Both the position numbers and the translations under genes were made by a program. Below are positions 10,146 through 21,566 of a DNA stretch of 64,000 nucleotides, in pieces. The DNA is from Mycobacterium sp. E3251 (GTDB lineage Bacteria > Actinomycetota > Actinomycetes > Mycobacteriales > Mycobacteriaceae), in assembly GCF_001666835.1 (NCBI RefSeq), contig NZ_LZJF01000059.1:34460-98459 (forward strand). The letters are read 5' to 3'. The notes under the pieces are model-generated. The model ran no database searches and was not told the DNA's origin. It saw only the letters and a list, made by a program, of their open reading frames with translations. Each line of letters begins with the position of its first letter. The first letter of the stretch is position 1.

Positions 10146-11257
10146 CAGGACTGGCATCCAAAGCAGTGGCCATCGCCGCCGCCGTCGCGGTCATCGCAGC
10201 GGTGGCCGGCATCGGTTGGTGGTACCTGGGCTCCGACGAGGACACGATCACCGTGACCGCCCAATTCGACAGCGCCTCCGGCCTTTACGAGGGCAACGTG
10301 GTGGCGGTACTGGGCATGCCGGTCGGCAAGATCACCAAGATCAATGCCAAGGGCGGCTACGTCGAAGTCGAATTCACCGTCGACCGCCACGTCAAAGTCC
10401 CCGCCACCGTGCAGGCCGTCACGGTATCGACCTCCATCCTCACCGACCGGCAGATCGAACTCACGCCGCCCTATCACGGCGGACCGACCCTGGAAAACCA
10501 CGACACCATCGGCTTGCCCCGCACCAAGACACCCGTCGAATTCAGCAGTGTCCTCAATGTTTTGGACAAGGTGACCAAGTCGCTCGAGGGCGACGGCCAC
10601 GGCGGCGGCCCGATCGCCGATGTGCTGGGCGGCGGCACCGAGGTGGTCAACGGCAACGGCGAGAAGATCAAAGCGGCGCTGGGTGAGCTCTCCAAGGCGC
10701 TGCGCCTGTCCAGCGACGGCGGCGCGACAACCCGCGAGCAGATCACCACGATCGTCAGAAACATCAGCACGCTGTTCGATGCCGTGGCCGCCAACGACAC
10801 GAAGCTGCGCGAATTCGCCTCCACCATCCACCAAGTCAGCCAGATCATGGCCGACGAGGACCTTGGCAGCGGCACCACCGGACGCAGACTCGATCAGCTG
10901 ATCCAGCGGGCCGGCGACCTGCTCGACGCCAACCGCGACAACATCAAGCAGACCGCCCTGAATGGCAATGCCACACTGAAGATGGTGACCGACCAGCGGC
11001 GCGACCTGGCCGAGCTCTTGGACCTTGCTCCCCTGGTGGCCGACAACGCCTACAACATGGTCGACCGGGCGAACGGCAGCGTGCGTGCACGCTTCCTCAC
11101 GGACCGGCTGCTCTTCGACAGTCAGTACACCAAAGAGATCTGTAACTTGATGGGGCTTCGGCAATTGGGCTGCAGCACGGGCACGATTCAGGATTTCGGC
11201 CCCGATTTCGGCTTGACCTATGTGCTGGACGGAATGGCCGCCATGGGGCAGAAGTGA
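10142..11257 (+). CDS. mceD: MCE family protein MceD
   Basis: 371 residues beginning at GTG in the mceC stop, chosen over an ATG 66 bases upstream because of the consistent GTGA coupling and because the membrane anchor (AVAIAAAVAVIAAVAGIGWWY) then follows directly. MCE domain about residues 35-120 (FDSASGLYEGNVVAVLGMPV), then helical tunnel domain. The C-terminal CNLMGLRQLGC has two cysteines that could form a disulfide. Confidence 0.92.
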   Translation: MTGLASKAVAIAAAVAVIAAVAGIGWWYLGSDEDTITVTAQFDSASGLYEGNVVAVLGMPVGKITKINAKGGYVEVEFTVDRHVKVPATVQAVTVSTSILTDRQIELTPPYHGGPTLENHDTIGLPRTKTPVEFSSVLNVLDKVTKSLEGDGHGGGPIADVLGGGTEVVNGNGEKIKAALGELSKALRLSSDGGATTREQITTIVRNISTLFDAVAANDTKLREFASTIHQVSQIMADEDLGSGTTGRRLDQLIQRAGDLLDANRDNIKQTALNGNATLKMVTDQRRDLAELLDLAPLVADNAYNMVDRANGSVRARFLTDRLLFDSQYTKEICNLMGLRQLGCSTGTIQDFGPDFGLTYVLDGMAAMGQK

Positions 11258-12462
11258 CGACCGCGGGGGCGCGGGGAATGCTTGCGGCCGTGGCCGCGGC
11301 GATGGTTACCGCGGGATGCGCCACGAACGGCCTTGCCAGCCTGCCCCTTCCGGCGCCGGAGGTGGGCTCGGGAGGCTATTCGCTGAATGCGGTGTTCTCC
11401 AACGCGCTCAACCTGCCGATGAACGCCAAGGTGAAGCTCGCCGGCGCCGACGTCGGTCAGCTCGAATCGATGGTCGCACGCAATTACACCGCGGTCACCC
11501 GGCTGCGCATCAGGGACGGCGTGCGTTTGCCCCGGGGAAGCACCGCCGAACTGCGCACCGCGACACCGCTGGGGGACGTCTTCGTCGCGCTCAAGCCGCC
11601 GGCCGCGGGCGATCCCGAGGGACCGCTGCTGAAGAACGGCGACACGATCGGCCTGGATTCGACGGCGGCCGCGGCGACCGTCGAGTCGGTGCTGAGCTCA
11701 GCGGCCATCCTGGTGAACGGCGGTGCGGTACGTAACTTCACCAACATCATCAACGGGTTCGGCAAGGCGACCGGTGACCAGGGCCAGGCGTTCGGGGACA
11801 TGATCCGCAAGTCCAACGAGTTGCTCGGGAGACTGGATTCCCGGTCCGATCAGATCTCGACCGCGCTGACCCAATTGTCGCGACTGGCAGACCAACTCGA
11901 TGCCAAGAACCAGACCATCGCCGACCTGATGGCGGCGGCCAGGCCGGCCACTTCGGCCCTGGCCGACAACACCACCCAGCTTTCCGACCTGGCCGTGCAG
12001 GTCGGTGACACCTCCCGGTTGCTGGCCAGGTTCCCGTCGATCGGTGGGACCGACACCAGCGGCCGCAGCATCATCCGTGACCTGAACACGGTCGCGGGGG
12101 CCGCCAACGACGTGGCGATGAGCCCGGATACCAGCTGGCTGGCGCTGAACAGGCTGATTCCCGCACTGGTCAAATCGACGGCCGGGAACTCGATTTCGGT
12201 GAACGTGGGCGTGGACAAGATCATGCTCGGATCGATCCCCGACATCGGATTCCCCGGTGACATCGGGCTGCACGGACCGCACCACTACAACGTGAACCTG
12301 CTCGTCGGCACCCTCAAGTACACCCTGTGGCGGCTGCAGGAACGTGTGGTCGGCCGGGGTCCGAATTCGCCGCAGGTTCCCGTCGTACCGGACCCGAACA
12401 TCCCGGGCCAAATCGACGTCGCCCCCGGGCCGCCGCCGGCCCCGGCAGGACCGACGCCATGA
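11254..12462 (+). CDS. mceE: MCE family lipoprotein MceE (LprK/LprN-like)
   Basis: 402 residues and the lipoprotein member of the set: signal peptide with lipobox VTAGC, cysteine at about residue 22, so it should be lipid-anchored outside the membrane. MCE domain about residues 40-125 and a helical region to about 340, ending in a short Pro-rich tail. GTG start overlaps mceD; the end overlaps mceF as ATGA. Confidence 0.93.
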   Translation: MTTAGARGMLAAVAAAMVTAGCATNGLASLPLPAPEVGSGGYSLNAVFSNALNLPMNAKVKLAGADVGQLESMVARNYTAVTRLRIRDGVRLPRGSTAELRTATPLGDVFVALKPPAAGDPEGPLLKNGDTIGLDSTAAAATVESVLSSAAILVNGGAVRNFTNIINGFGKATGDQGQAFGDMIRKSNELLGRLDSRSDQISTALTQLSRLADQLDAKNQTIADLMAAARPATSALADNTTQLSDLAVQVGDTSRLLARFPSIGGTDTSGRSIIRDLNTVAGAANDVAMSPDTSWLALNRLIPALVKSTAGNSISVNVGVDKIMLGSIPDIGFPGDIGLHGPHHYNVNLLVGTLKYTLWRLQERVVGRGPNSPQVPVVPDPNIPGQIDVAPGPPPAPAGPTP

Positions 12463-13718
12463 TCCGCGCCGTCGACAATTTCGCCAACGCCGTTGTCCGA
12501 GCGGTGCGTACCGGTCACCGCCACCAGGTCTGGCTGTCGGTGGCCGGCTTGGTGCTCATCTTGGTCGTCGCCACCGCCTACCTGCTCGTCGGCGCGCTGC
12601 GGGTGAAGCCGTTCGCCTCGTCCTACCGAGTGACGGTGCAATTGCCGGACTCCGGCGGCTTACTGCCCAACCAGGATGTCGCACTGCGGGGAGTGCGGAT
12701 CGGCCGGATCGATTCGCTGCAGATCACCGACAACGGGGTGAACGCCGTCGCCAGCATCACGTCGAAGGTGCGAATCCCGGCGAACAGCTTCGTGCACGTG
12801 TCGGCGCTCTCGCCCGCCGGTGAGCAATACATCAACTTCGAGGCCACCTCCGACGCCGGGCCCTACCTGCACGACGGCAGCCTCATCACTTCGGACCACA
12901 CGAGCGTCCCGGTCAGCTTGGCGCAGTTGCTCGCCGACGCCGACGGGTTGCTGGCCCAGGTCGACCCCCACAAGCTCGAGTTGATCAAAAAGGAGCTGAG
13001 CCTGAGCAAGGAGGGGCCGGCGAAGCTGACCGCCATCGTCGACGGCGGCACGTTCCTGCTCTCGACCCTTGATTCGGTGCTGCCCCAAACCACCAGCATC
13101 ATCAAGACCAGCCGGGTCGTGCTCACGCTGGCGAGTGACAAGAACGCCGGTTTAGGCTCGGCCGCAACGGAACTCAATAAAACACTGACCGGCGTGGCCA
13201 GGATGCAAGCCGGCTATCGCCGGTTGACCGGCCAGACGCCGCGCACACTGTCGGCCGTCGACAATCTGTTCTCCGACAATTCCGACACGATGGTGCAGTT
13301 GCTGGGCAGCATGGCTACCATGTCGCAGCTGTTATATCTGCGGGTGCCGGCGCTCAACGCGCTGTTCCCCGACTACCGTGGTTCGGTGTTGGACGCGGTG
13401 ACGAGCACGTTCCACGACCACGGCGTGTGGGCGACGGCCGACCTCTACCCCCGCTATGTGTGCGACTACGGGACGCCATCGCACGCCTCCTCCGCCGCCG
13501 ACTACTACGAGCCGTTCATGTACACCTACTGCCGCGACGACGACCCGGCGGTCTCGATCCGCGGCGCCAAGAACGCGCCACGGCCGGGCGGCGACGACAC
13601 CGCCGGTCCGCCGCCGGGGGCGAACCTGGGCCAACGGACCGATCCGACCCCCCGTGGCCGCTACACCATTCCCACCCCCTACGGCGGGCCGGCGCTGCCG
13701 ATCGAACCGCCCCACTGA
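12459..13718 (+). CDS. mceF: MCE family protein MceF
   Basis: 419 residues with an N-terminal anchor (WLSVAGLVLILVVATAYLLVG), MCE domain (VTVQLPDSGGLLPNQDVALRG), helical region and a Pro/Gly-rich tail. Last of the six MCE subunits. I place the start at ATG 12459 in the mceE stop, because the upstream extension lies in the mceE coding sequence. Confidence 0.92.
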   Translation: MIRAVDNFANAVVRAVRTGHRHQVWLSVAGLVLILVVATAYLLVGALRVKPFASSYRVTVQLPDSGGLLPNQDVALRGVRIGRIDSLQITDNGVNAVASITSKVRIPANSFVHVSALSPAGEQYINFEATSDAGPYLHDGSLITSDHTSVPVSLAQLLADADGLLAQVDPHKLELIKKELSLSKEGPAKLTAIVDGGTFLLSTLDSVLPQTTSIIKTSRVVLTLASDKNAGLGSAATELNKTLTGVARMQAGYRRLTGQTPRTLSAVDNLFSDNSDTMVQLLGSMATMSQLLYLRVPALNALFPDYRGSVLDAVTSTFHDHGVWATADLYPRYVCDYGTPSHASSAADYYEPFMYTYCRDDDPAVSIRGAKNAPRPGGDDTAGPPPGANLGQRTDPTPRGRYTIPTPYGGPALPIEPPH

Positions 13719-13753
13719 ACCCCTAACATCGGGCCAATCCCTAGGAGATGACC

Positions 13754-14434
13754 GTGATCGTGACCACCGAGAAGAACCCGAAGGCCAAGGCGCACGCCGA
13801 ACCGGAGCCGGACGCCGAAACACCGGAATCCGCAACCGAAGACGCCGACGAGGTGCGCGGCGAAGAATCCGGCGAGGCAGCCGATGAAGACGAGGGCGGC
13901 GACGTTGGTGCGCTGCTAAAAGGCAAGCGTCCCAAGACCGAGGGCACTAAGCGCCCGTGGAAGCGCTATCTGCGCCGCAGCGTGTTGCCGGTGTTGCTCG
14001 TTGTCTCGCTTGGCGTTTCGGGGTTCCTCGGCTGGCGGCTGTGGCAAGAGCATCAGGTCAAGCTGGCCGGCGAGCAGGCCCAGCAGGCGGCCATCGCCTA
14101 CGCGCAAGTGCTGACGAGCATTGATTCGAACAAGGTCGACGAGAACTTCAGGCAGGTTCTCGACGGCGCGACGGGCGAGTTCAAGGACATGTACACCCAG
14201 TCCAGCGTCAAGCTCCGCCAGCTGCTGATCGACAACAAGGCGACCGCGCACGGCGTGGTGGTGGACTCGGCGATTCAGTCCGAGTCGGCGAACAAGGTTG
14301 TCGTGCTGGTCTTCATCGACCAGACCGTCACCAACACCGCCGCACCCGACCCGCGCATCGACCGCAGCAGGATCAAGATGACCATGGAAAAGGTCGACGG
14401 CCGCTGGCGGGCGAGCAAGGTTCAGCTGCTGTGA
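13754..14434 (+). CDS. Mce-associated membrane protein
   Basis: About 226 residues: an acidic disordered cytoplasmic N-terminus (runs of Glu/Asp), one membrane segment (SVLPVLLVVSLGVSGFLGW, about residues 75-95) and an extracytoplasmic SnoaL/NTF2-like domain, the plan of Mas proteins that stabilise Mce complexes. AGGAG at 13743-13747 abuts an ATG at 13748 with no spacing, so I prefer GTG at 13754. Ends with a GTGA overlap with the next gene. Confidence 0.85.
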   Translation: MIVTTEKNPKAKAHAEPEPDAETPESATEDADEVRGEESGEAADEDEGGDVGALLKGKRPKTEGTKRPWKRYLRRSVLPVLLVVSLGVSGFLGWRLWQEHQVKLAGEQAQQAAIAYAQVLTSIDSNKVDENFRQVLDGATGEFKDMYTQSSVKLRQLLIDNKATAHGVVVDSAIQSESANKVVVLVFIDQTVTNTAAPDPRIDRSRIKMTMEKVDGRWRASKVQLL

Positions 14435-15198
14435 TCCGACGGATCTTGGCGGCAGTCGTATTGGCCGCGGCCACAACGATTCCCACCGCGGCCACGGCGT
14501 ACACTTCCGCGCCGTCATTCTGCGGTGAGCTCGGCGGTGACTGGGACGGCCAGTACTGCCACACCTCTGTCACGTCGGAGCGCAAGGCCGTCCGGGACAT
14601 CAAGGTCGCGGTGCCCGACGACCTGGTCGACAATCCGACCACGGGCCCGGTGATCCGCGACTACCTGCGCACCCTGGTCAACAATTGGAAGACGGCCAAC
14701 GGCGCCATGGCCGCCGACAGCTACGGCGAGGAGAACTTCGAGGTATTCCGGCACGGCAATCTGCTCAGCGCCGTGTTCCACGAGGACTACCACGCTGACG
14801 GGCCAAAGCCCAACAACGCCTACCGGACCTTCACGTTCGACATGGCAAGTGGCCGACGCATGCAGCTGGCGGATCTGACGACATCAAATCCGCTGACGGC
14901 CATTCCCCCACTGGCCCAACCGTTTATCGAAACCGCGCTCGATCAGGCGCCGCCGCCACACGACCCGGGAACCTACCCGTTCACCGTCGACCGCTGGACT
15001 CCCGACAAGGTCTACTCCGGGGCCTACAAGGCGTGGGCGGTCACTCCGGACGAGTTGATCCTGTACATGCCGGACTACCCGGTGGCGCACGACGAGCCCC
15101 TCAACTTCACGCCCGGCGTGATGCAGTGGTTCATGGACGGCGGCACGGTGCAAGCACACATCCCGTTGTCCGCGTTGAGTTCGGTGCTGCGCATCTAG
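14431..15198 (+). CDS. MPT64-like secreted protein (DUF3298/RsiV family)
   Basis: 255 residues with a classical signal peptide (cleavage near ATA-Y, about residue 23) and no lipobox. The mature part resembles the MPT64/Rv3036c family: an early Cys pair (FCGEL...YCHTS), a central YRTFTFDM segment, and the C-terminal pattern AHIPLSALSSVL like the end of MPT64. Its GTG start overlaps the mas stop, so it is the last gene of the mce operon by coupling, an unusual place for this family. The molecular function of MPT64-like proteins is unsettled; I infer an exported role linked to the Mce system. Confidence 0.82.
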   Translation: MIRRILAAVVLAAATTIPTAATAYTSAPSFCGELGGDWDGQYCHTSVTSERKAVRDIKVAVPDDLVDNPTTGPVIRDYLRTLVNNWKTANGAMAADSYGEENFEVFRHGNLLSAVFHEDYHADGPKPNNAYRTFTFDMASGRRMQLADLTTSNPLTAIPPLAQPFIETALDQAPPPHDPGTYPFTVDRWTPDKVYSGAYKAWAVTPDELILYMPDYPVAHDEPLNFTPGVMQWFMDGGTVQAHIPLSALSSVLRI

Positions 15199-15220
15199 CG
15201 TCTGCGCCTGTGCGGCTGGC

Positions 15221-15505
15221 TCAGTTGGCCTTTCGACGACGCAGGTCGATCGATATCACGTCGGCAACGTGCTCGCTGTGCGCCACCTGACCGTCCCCGG
15301 TGGACGCGCGGCTGCTGCGGGCCGTGAAGCGGACGCTTGCCGCCAGATCGCCGTAATCCCAGGCTAAATCGCTGACTTCGCGCTTCGTGCGGTCGAGCGC
15401 GGTACCCAGCGCTCCGACGATGCGCCGCACGTGCAGGACCGTAGCGTTCACGGCTTCCACCGCGATATCGACGATGCGGTTCAGCTCTCGCTCCAGCATG
15501 AACAT
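15221..15505 (-). CDS. Small conserved-looking protein downstream of metH, function unknown
   Basis: A 94-residue protein starting at ATG nine bases after the metH stop, with a purine-rich site (GTAGGGGG) before it; a second ATG two codons on is possible. The N-terminal half is one predicted amphipathic helix (LNRIVDIAVEAVNATVLHV...), the C-terminus is basic (IDLRRRK). I recognise no family. The tight spacing suggests cotranscription with metH. It ends 22 bases from the convergent MPT64-like gene. Confidence 0.6.
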   Translation of the reverse strand: MFMLERELNRIVDIAVEAVNATVLHVRRIVGALGTALDRTKREVSDLAWDYGDLAASVRFTARSSRASTGDGQVAHSEHVADVISIDLRRRKAN

Positions 15506-15513
15506 CCCCCTAC

Positions 15514-19275
<3,762 letters not shown>

Positions 19276-19282
19276 GTACGTT

Positions 19283-19366
19283 CCTTCCGTAGCGGAAGGC
19301 GTCCTTGACTCTGCCGAGCGTGGCGGATACCGGCATGGCCGGCGAACCGTTGCAACGCCTCTCGAC
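19283..19366 (-). promoter_or_regulatory. SAH (S-adenosylhomocysteine) riboswitch controlling metH translation
   Basis: Read on the minus strand, the metH leader folds into the SAH-riboswitch plan. P1 pairs GUCGAG (19366-19361) with CUCGGC (19318-19313). Directly after the first P1 strand comes AGGCGU (19360-19355), which pairs perfectly with ACGCCU (19302-19297) as P4, giving the pseudoknot. UGCAA follows the first P4 strand, a P2 hairpin is at 19349-19324, CCA precedes the second P1 strand, and UCAA lies before the second P4 strand; these match the conserved segments of known SAH riboswitches. The switch: CCUUCCG (19299-19293) can instead pair with CGGAAGG (19289-19283), hiding the Shine-Dalgarno; P4 uses the same CCU, so SAH binding should free the ribosome site (ON). 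Confidence 0.8.
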
Positions 19367-19372
19367 CAGAAA

Positions 19373-19378
19373 AGTCTA
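19373..19378 (-). promoter_or_regulatory. Putative metH -10 element
   Basis: TAGACT on the minus strand fits the mycobacterial TANNNT -10 and would start transcription about at the first base of riboswitch stem P1. No convincing -35. It lies at the edge of the old metH remnant. Confidence 0.5.
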
Positions 19379-19383
19379 CGTCG

Positions 19384-19668
19384 TCACCCGACGACTGGAC
19401 GCCCTGCTCGACCCGACCCGCTCGGCGATCGCGCTGCCCGTGAGCGCCAACTCGCGGATCTTGTCGGCAATGTCGTAGTTACCAAGGTTAACCAGATTGC
19501 GGCCGAACGTATTTCGTCTCGACCGCGTCGACGCCGGTTGTTGCGGTCGCCGATGCCCAGGTCAGCGGCCCGCGATTGAGTGCCCATCGCCCCGTCACCG
19601 GCCACCGCACGCCGTGCCAAAGCGTCGAGGATGTCGGTGTCGTAGTCGTGGTCGCTCACGGCAGTCAC
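19384..19668 (-). pseudogene. metH: Remnant of an ancestral Rv2124c-type metH (N-terminus only)
   Basis: The minus strand begins with GTG and reads MTAVSDHDYDTDILDAL, then GDGAMGTQ...AADL, matching the opening of the M. tuberculosis MetH as I recall it. After about 37 residues the reading breaks up. In another frame it resumes as GVDAVET, then, after an apparent one-base insertion, TFGRNLVNLGNYDIADKIRE and LALTGSAIAERV, again collinear with that MetH. So short collinear pieces survive with internal deletions and at least one frameshift, covering roughly the first 110 codons of the ancestral gene; the rest is gone. The intact metH downstream is a different sequence type. No functional product is expected. 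Confidence 0.75.
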
Positions 19669-19765
19669 CCCACAAGGATAGTCGTCCTATGCAAAAGGCC
19701 CAGAGGTTGACAGGTCCCTGACAGGCAAGGCCGATGGTCACGCCGAACATCGGGGCGCAAGGCCG

Positions 19766-19771
19766 TACGCT
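19766..19771 (+). promoter_or_regulatory. Putative -10 for a leaderless transcript of the PAC2 gene
   Basis: TACGCT (TANNNT) ends 6 bases before the GTG start, the spacing expected when the start codon is also the transcript start. No Shine-Dalgarno precedes the GTG, which supports leaderless initiation. Confidence 0.4.
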
Positions 19772-19777
19772 GATTCT

Positions 19778-20668
19778 GTGACCCCGCCCCAGGGCCGGCC
19801 CTATGGAGGAGCCGCACTGCCCGAACTGCACAACACCATCGTCGTGGCGGCGTTTGAGGGCTGGAACGACGCCGGCGACGCGGCCAGTGACGCGCTCGAG
19901 CACCTCGAGGCCATCTGGGAAGCCGACCCGATCCTGGAGATCGACGACGAGGCATATTACGACTACCAGGTGAATCGCCCGGTCATCCGGCAGGTCGACG
20001 GGGTCACCCGGGAGCTGGTGTGGCCGGCGATGCGTATTTCGCACTGCCGGCCGCCGGGCAGCGACCGCGACGTCGTGTTGATGCACGGGGTGGAACCCAA
20101 TATGCGCTGGCGCACCTTCTGCGCCGAACTGGTCGCCATCGCCGACAAGCTCAACGTGGACACCGTGGTGATCCTGGGCGCCCTGCTCGCCGACACGCCG
20201 CACACCCGGCCGGTCCCGGTCTCGGGCGCGGCCTACTCCCCCGAGTCGGCGAAACGCTTCGGGCTCGAGGAGAGCCGCTACGAGGGCCCGACCGGCATCG
20301 CCGGGGTGTTCCAGGACGCCTGCGTGGCCGCCGGGATCCCCGCCGTGACGTTCTGGGCGGCGGTGCCGCACTACGTGTCGCAGCCGCCGAACCCGAAGGC
20401 GACGGTGGCGCTGCTGCGCCGCGTCGAGGACGTGCTCGACATCGAGGTTCCGCTGGCCGACCTGCCGACGGAGGCCGAGGAGTGGGAGCAGGCCATCACC
20501 GAGATGGCCGCCGAGGACGAGGATTTGGCCGAATACGTGTCGTCGCTGGAGCAGCGCGGCGACGCCGAGGTCGACATGAACGAGGCCCTGGGCAAGATCG
20601 ACGGGGACGCGCTGGCCGCCGAGTTCGAGCGGTATCTGCGGCGCCGTCGTCCCGGCTTCGGCCGCTAA
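19778..20668 (+). CDS. PAC2 family protein (Rv2125-like)
   Basis: 296 residues, nearly collinear with Rv2125 from M. tuberculosis as I recall it. The PAC2 (proteasome assembly chaperone 2-like) fold begins with NTIVVAAFEGWNDAGDAA and continues through DVVLMHGVEPNMRW and VVILGALLADTPHTRPVPV. The C-terminus is acidic, then basic (RYLRRRRPGFGR). Its role is not established. The stop overlaps that of the convergent dehydrogenase gene by 4 bases. M. tuberculosis has ansP1 and a PE_PGRS gene next to this position; they are absent here. Confidence 0.92.
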   Translation: MTPPQGRPYGGAALPELHNTIVVAAFEGWNDAGDAASDALEHLEAIWEADPILEIDDEAYYDYQVNRPVIRQVDGVTRELVWPAMRISHCRPPGSDRDVVLMHGVEPNMRWRTFCAELVAIADKLNVDTVVILGALLADTPHTRPVPVSGAAYSPESAKRFGLEESRYEGPTGIAGVFQDACVAAGIPAVTFWAAVPHYVSQPPNPKATVALLRRVEDVLDIEVPLADLPTEAEEWEQAITEMAAEDEDLAEYVSSLEQRGDAEVDMNEALGKIDGDALAAEFERYLRRRRPGFGR

Positions 20669-21549
20669 CCCTGCTTCTTGCCCAAGCCCTGGTTGTAGGC
20701 GCTGGTGGACCGGCCGAGCGCCGCGACTTGGGCGTCCAGCTGGGGCAGTAGCTCCGCGGTGGGCTTGTGCAGGGACAGTTCCCCGACCGGGGTGGACAGC
20801 ACCGGCTTGATCCAGCGGAACAGGGCGACCCAACCCGGGCAGTAGACGCGGTTGCGGCGGCGTTCGATGCCCTTGACGAACGCGTCCGCGCACTTGTCGA
20901 CGGTGGTGGTCTTGTTCAGCGGCCAGGGGAAGCTGGCGAGCAGCTTGCCGAAGGCGGGCAGGTCGGCCTCGGTGTCGCGGACCAGGGCGGTGTCGATCCA
21001 CGACATGTGCGACGAGCCGACGTCGACGCCGCGGTGGGCGACCTCCAGCCGCAGCGCGTTGGCGAGGATCTCGACGCCGGCCTTCGACGCGTTGTAGGGA
21101 ACCAGGCCCGGGCAGGCGGCGTATGCGGCCAGCGACGAGACGATCAACACGTAGCCGCGGCGCTCGATCACCGCCGGCAGCGTGGCCCGCACGGTGTTGA
21201 AAACGCCGAGCACATTGATGTCCATCACCCGCTTGAACGCCTCCGGGTCGACTTGCAACACCGACCCGTAGCTGGCGATGCCCGCGTTGGCCACGACGAC
21301 GTCGATGCCGCCGAACCGCTCGACGGCCTGCGCGGCGACGGCCTGCATCGCCGGCAGGTCTCGCACATCGGCGACCGCGGTCAGCACGCGGTCGTCGCCG
21401 AGTTCGGCGGCCAGCGCTTTCAGCTCGGTGTCGTTGACATCGGTGAGCACCAACCTGGCGCCCTTGTTACGCAGCCGGCGGGCGACCTCGGCCCCGATGC
21501 CCCGGGCCCCGCCGGTGATCAAAACAACTTTGTCCTGCAGTGACGTCAT
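20665..21549 (-). CDS. Short-chain dehydrogenase/reductase (Rv2129c-like)
   Basis: 294 residues, cytosolic NAD(P)-dependent oxidoreductase. The cofactor motif is TGGARGIG at the N-terminus, NAG appears in VVANAGI, and the catalytic set is the Ser in IVSSLAAY and Tyr/Lys in YNASK. The C-terminal 80 residues are basic and hydrophobic. I start at ATG 21549 where homology to the SDR fold begins. Substrate unknown. It precedes no operon partner closely except mshC, whose stop is 17 bases upstream on the same strand. Confidence 0.92.
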   Translation of the reverse strand: MTSLQDKVVLITGGARGIGAEVARRLRNKGARLVLTDVNDTELKALAAELGDDRVLTAVADVRDLPAMQAVAAQAVERFGGIDVVVANAGIASYGSVLQVDPEAFKRVMDINVLGVFNTVRATLPAVIERRGYVLIVSSLAAYAACPGLVPYNASKAGVEILANALRLEVAHRGVDVGSSHMSWIDTALVRDTEADLPAFGKLLASFPWPLNKTTTVDKCADAFVKGIERRRNRVYCPGWVALFRWIKPVLSTPVGELSLHKPTAELLPQLDAQVAALGRSTSAYNQGLGKKQG

Positions 21550-21566
21550 GGCGGCAAACGTACCCT

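Noticed and set aside
19701..19725. Repeated TGACAGG near the PAC2 gene
   Set aside because: Two copies only, no promoter spacing; probably chance.
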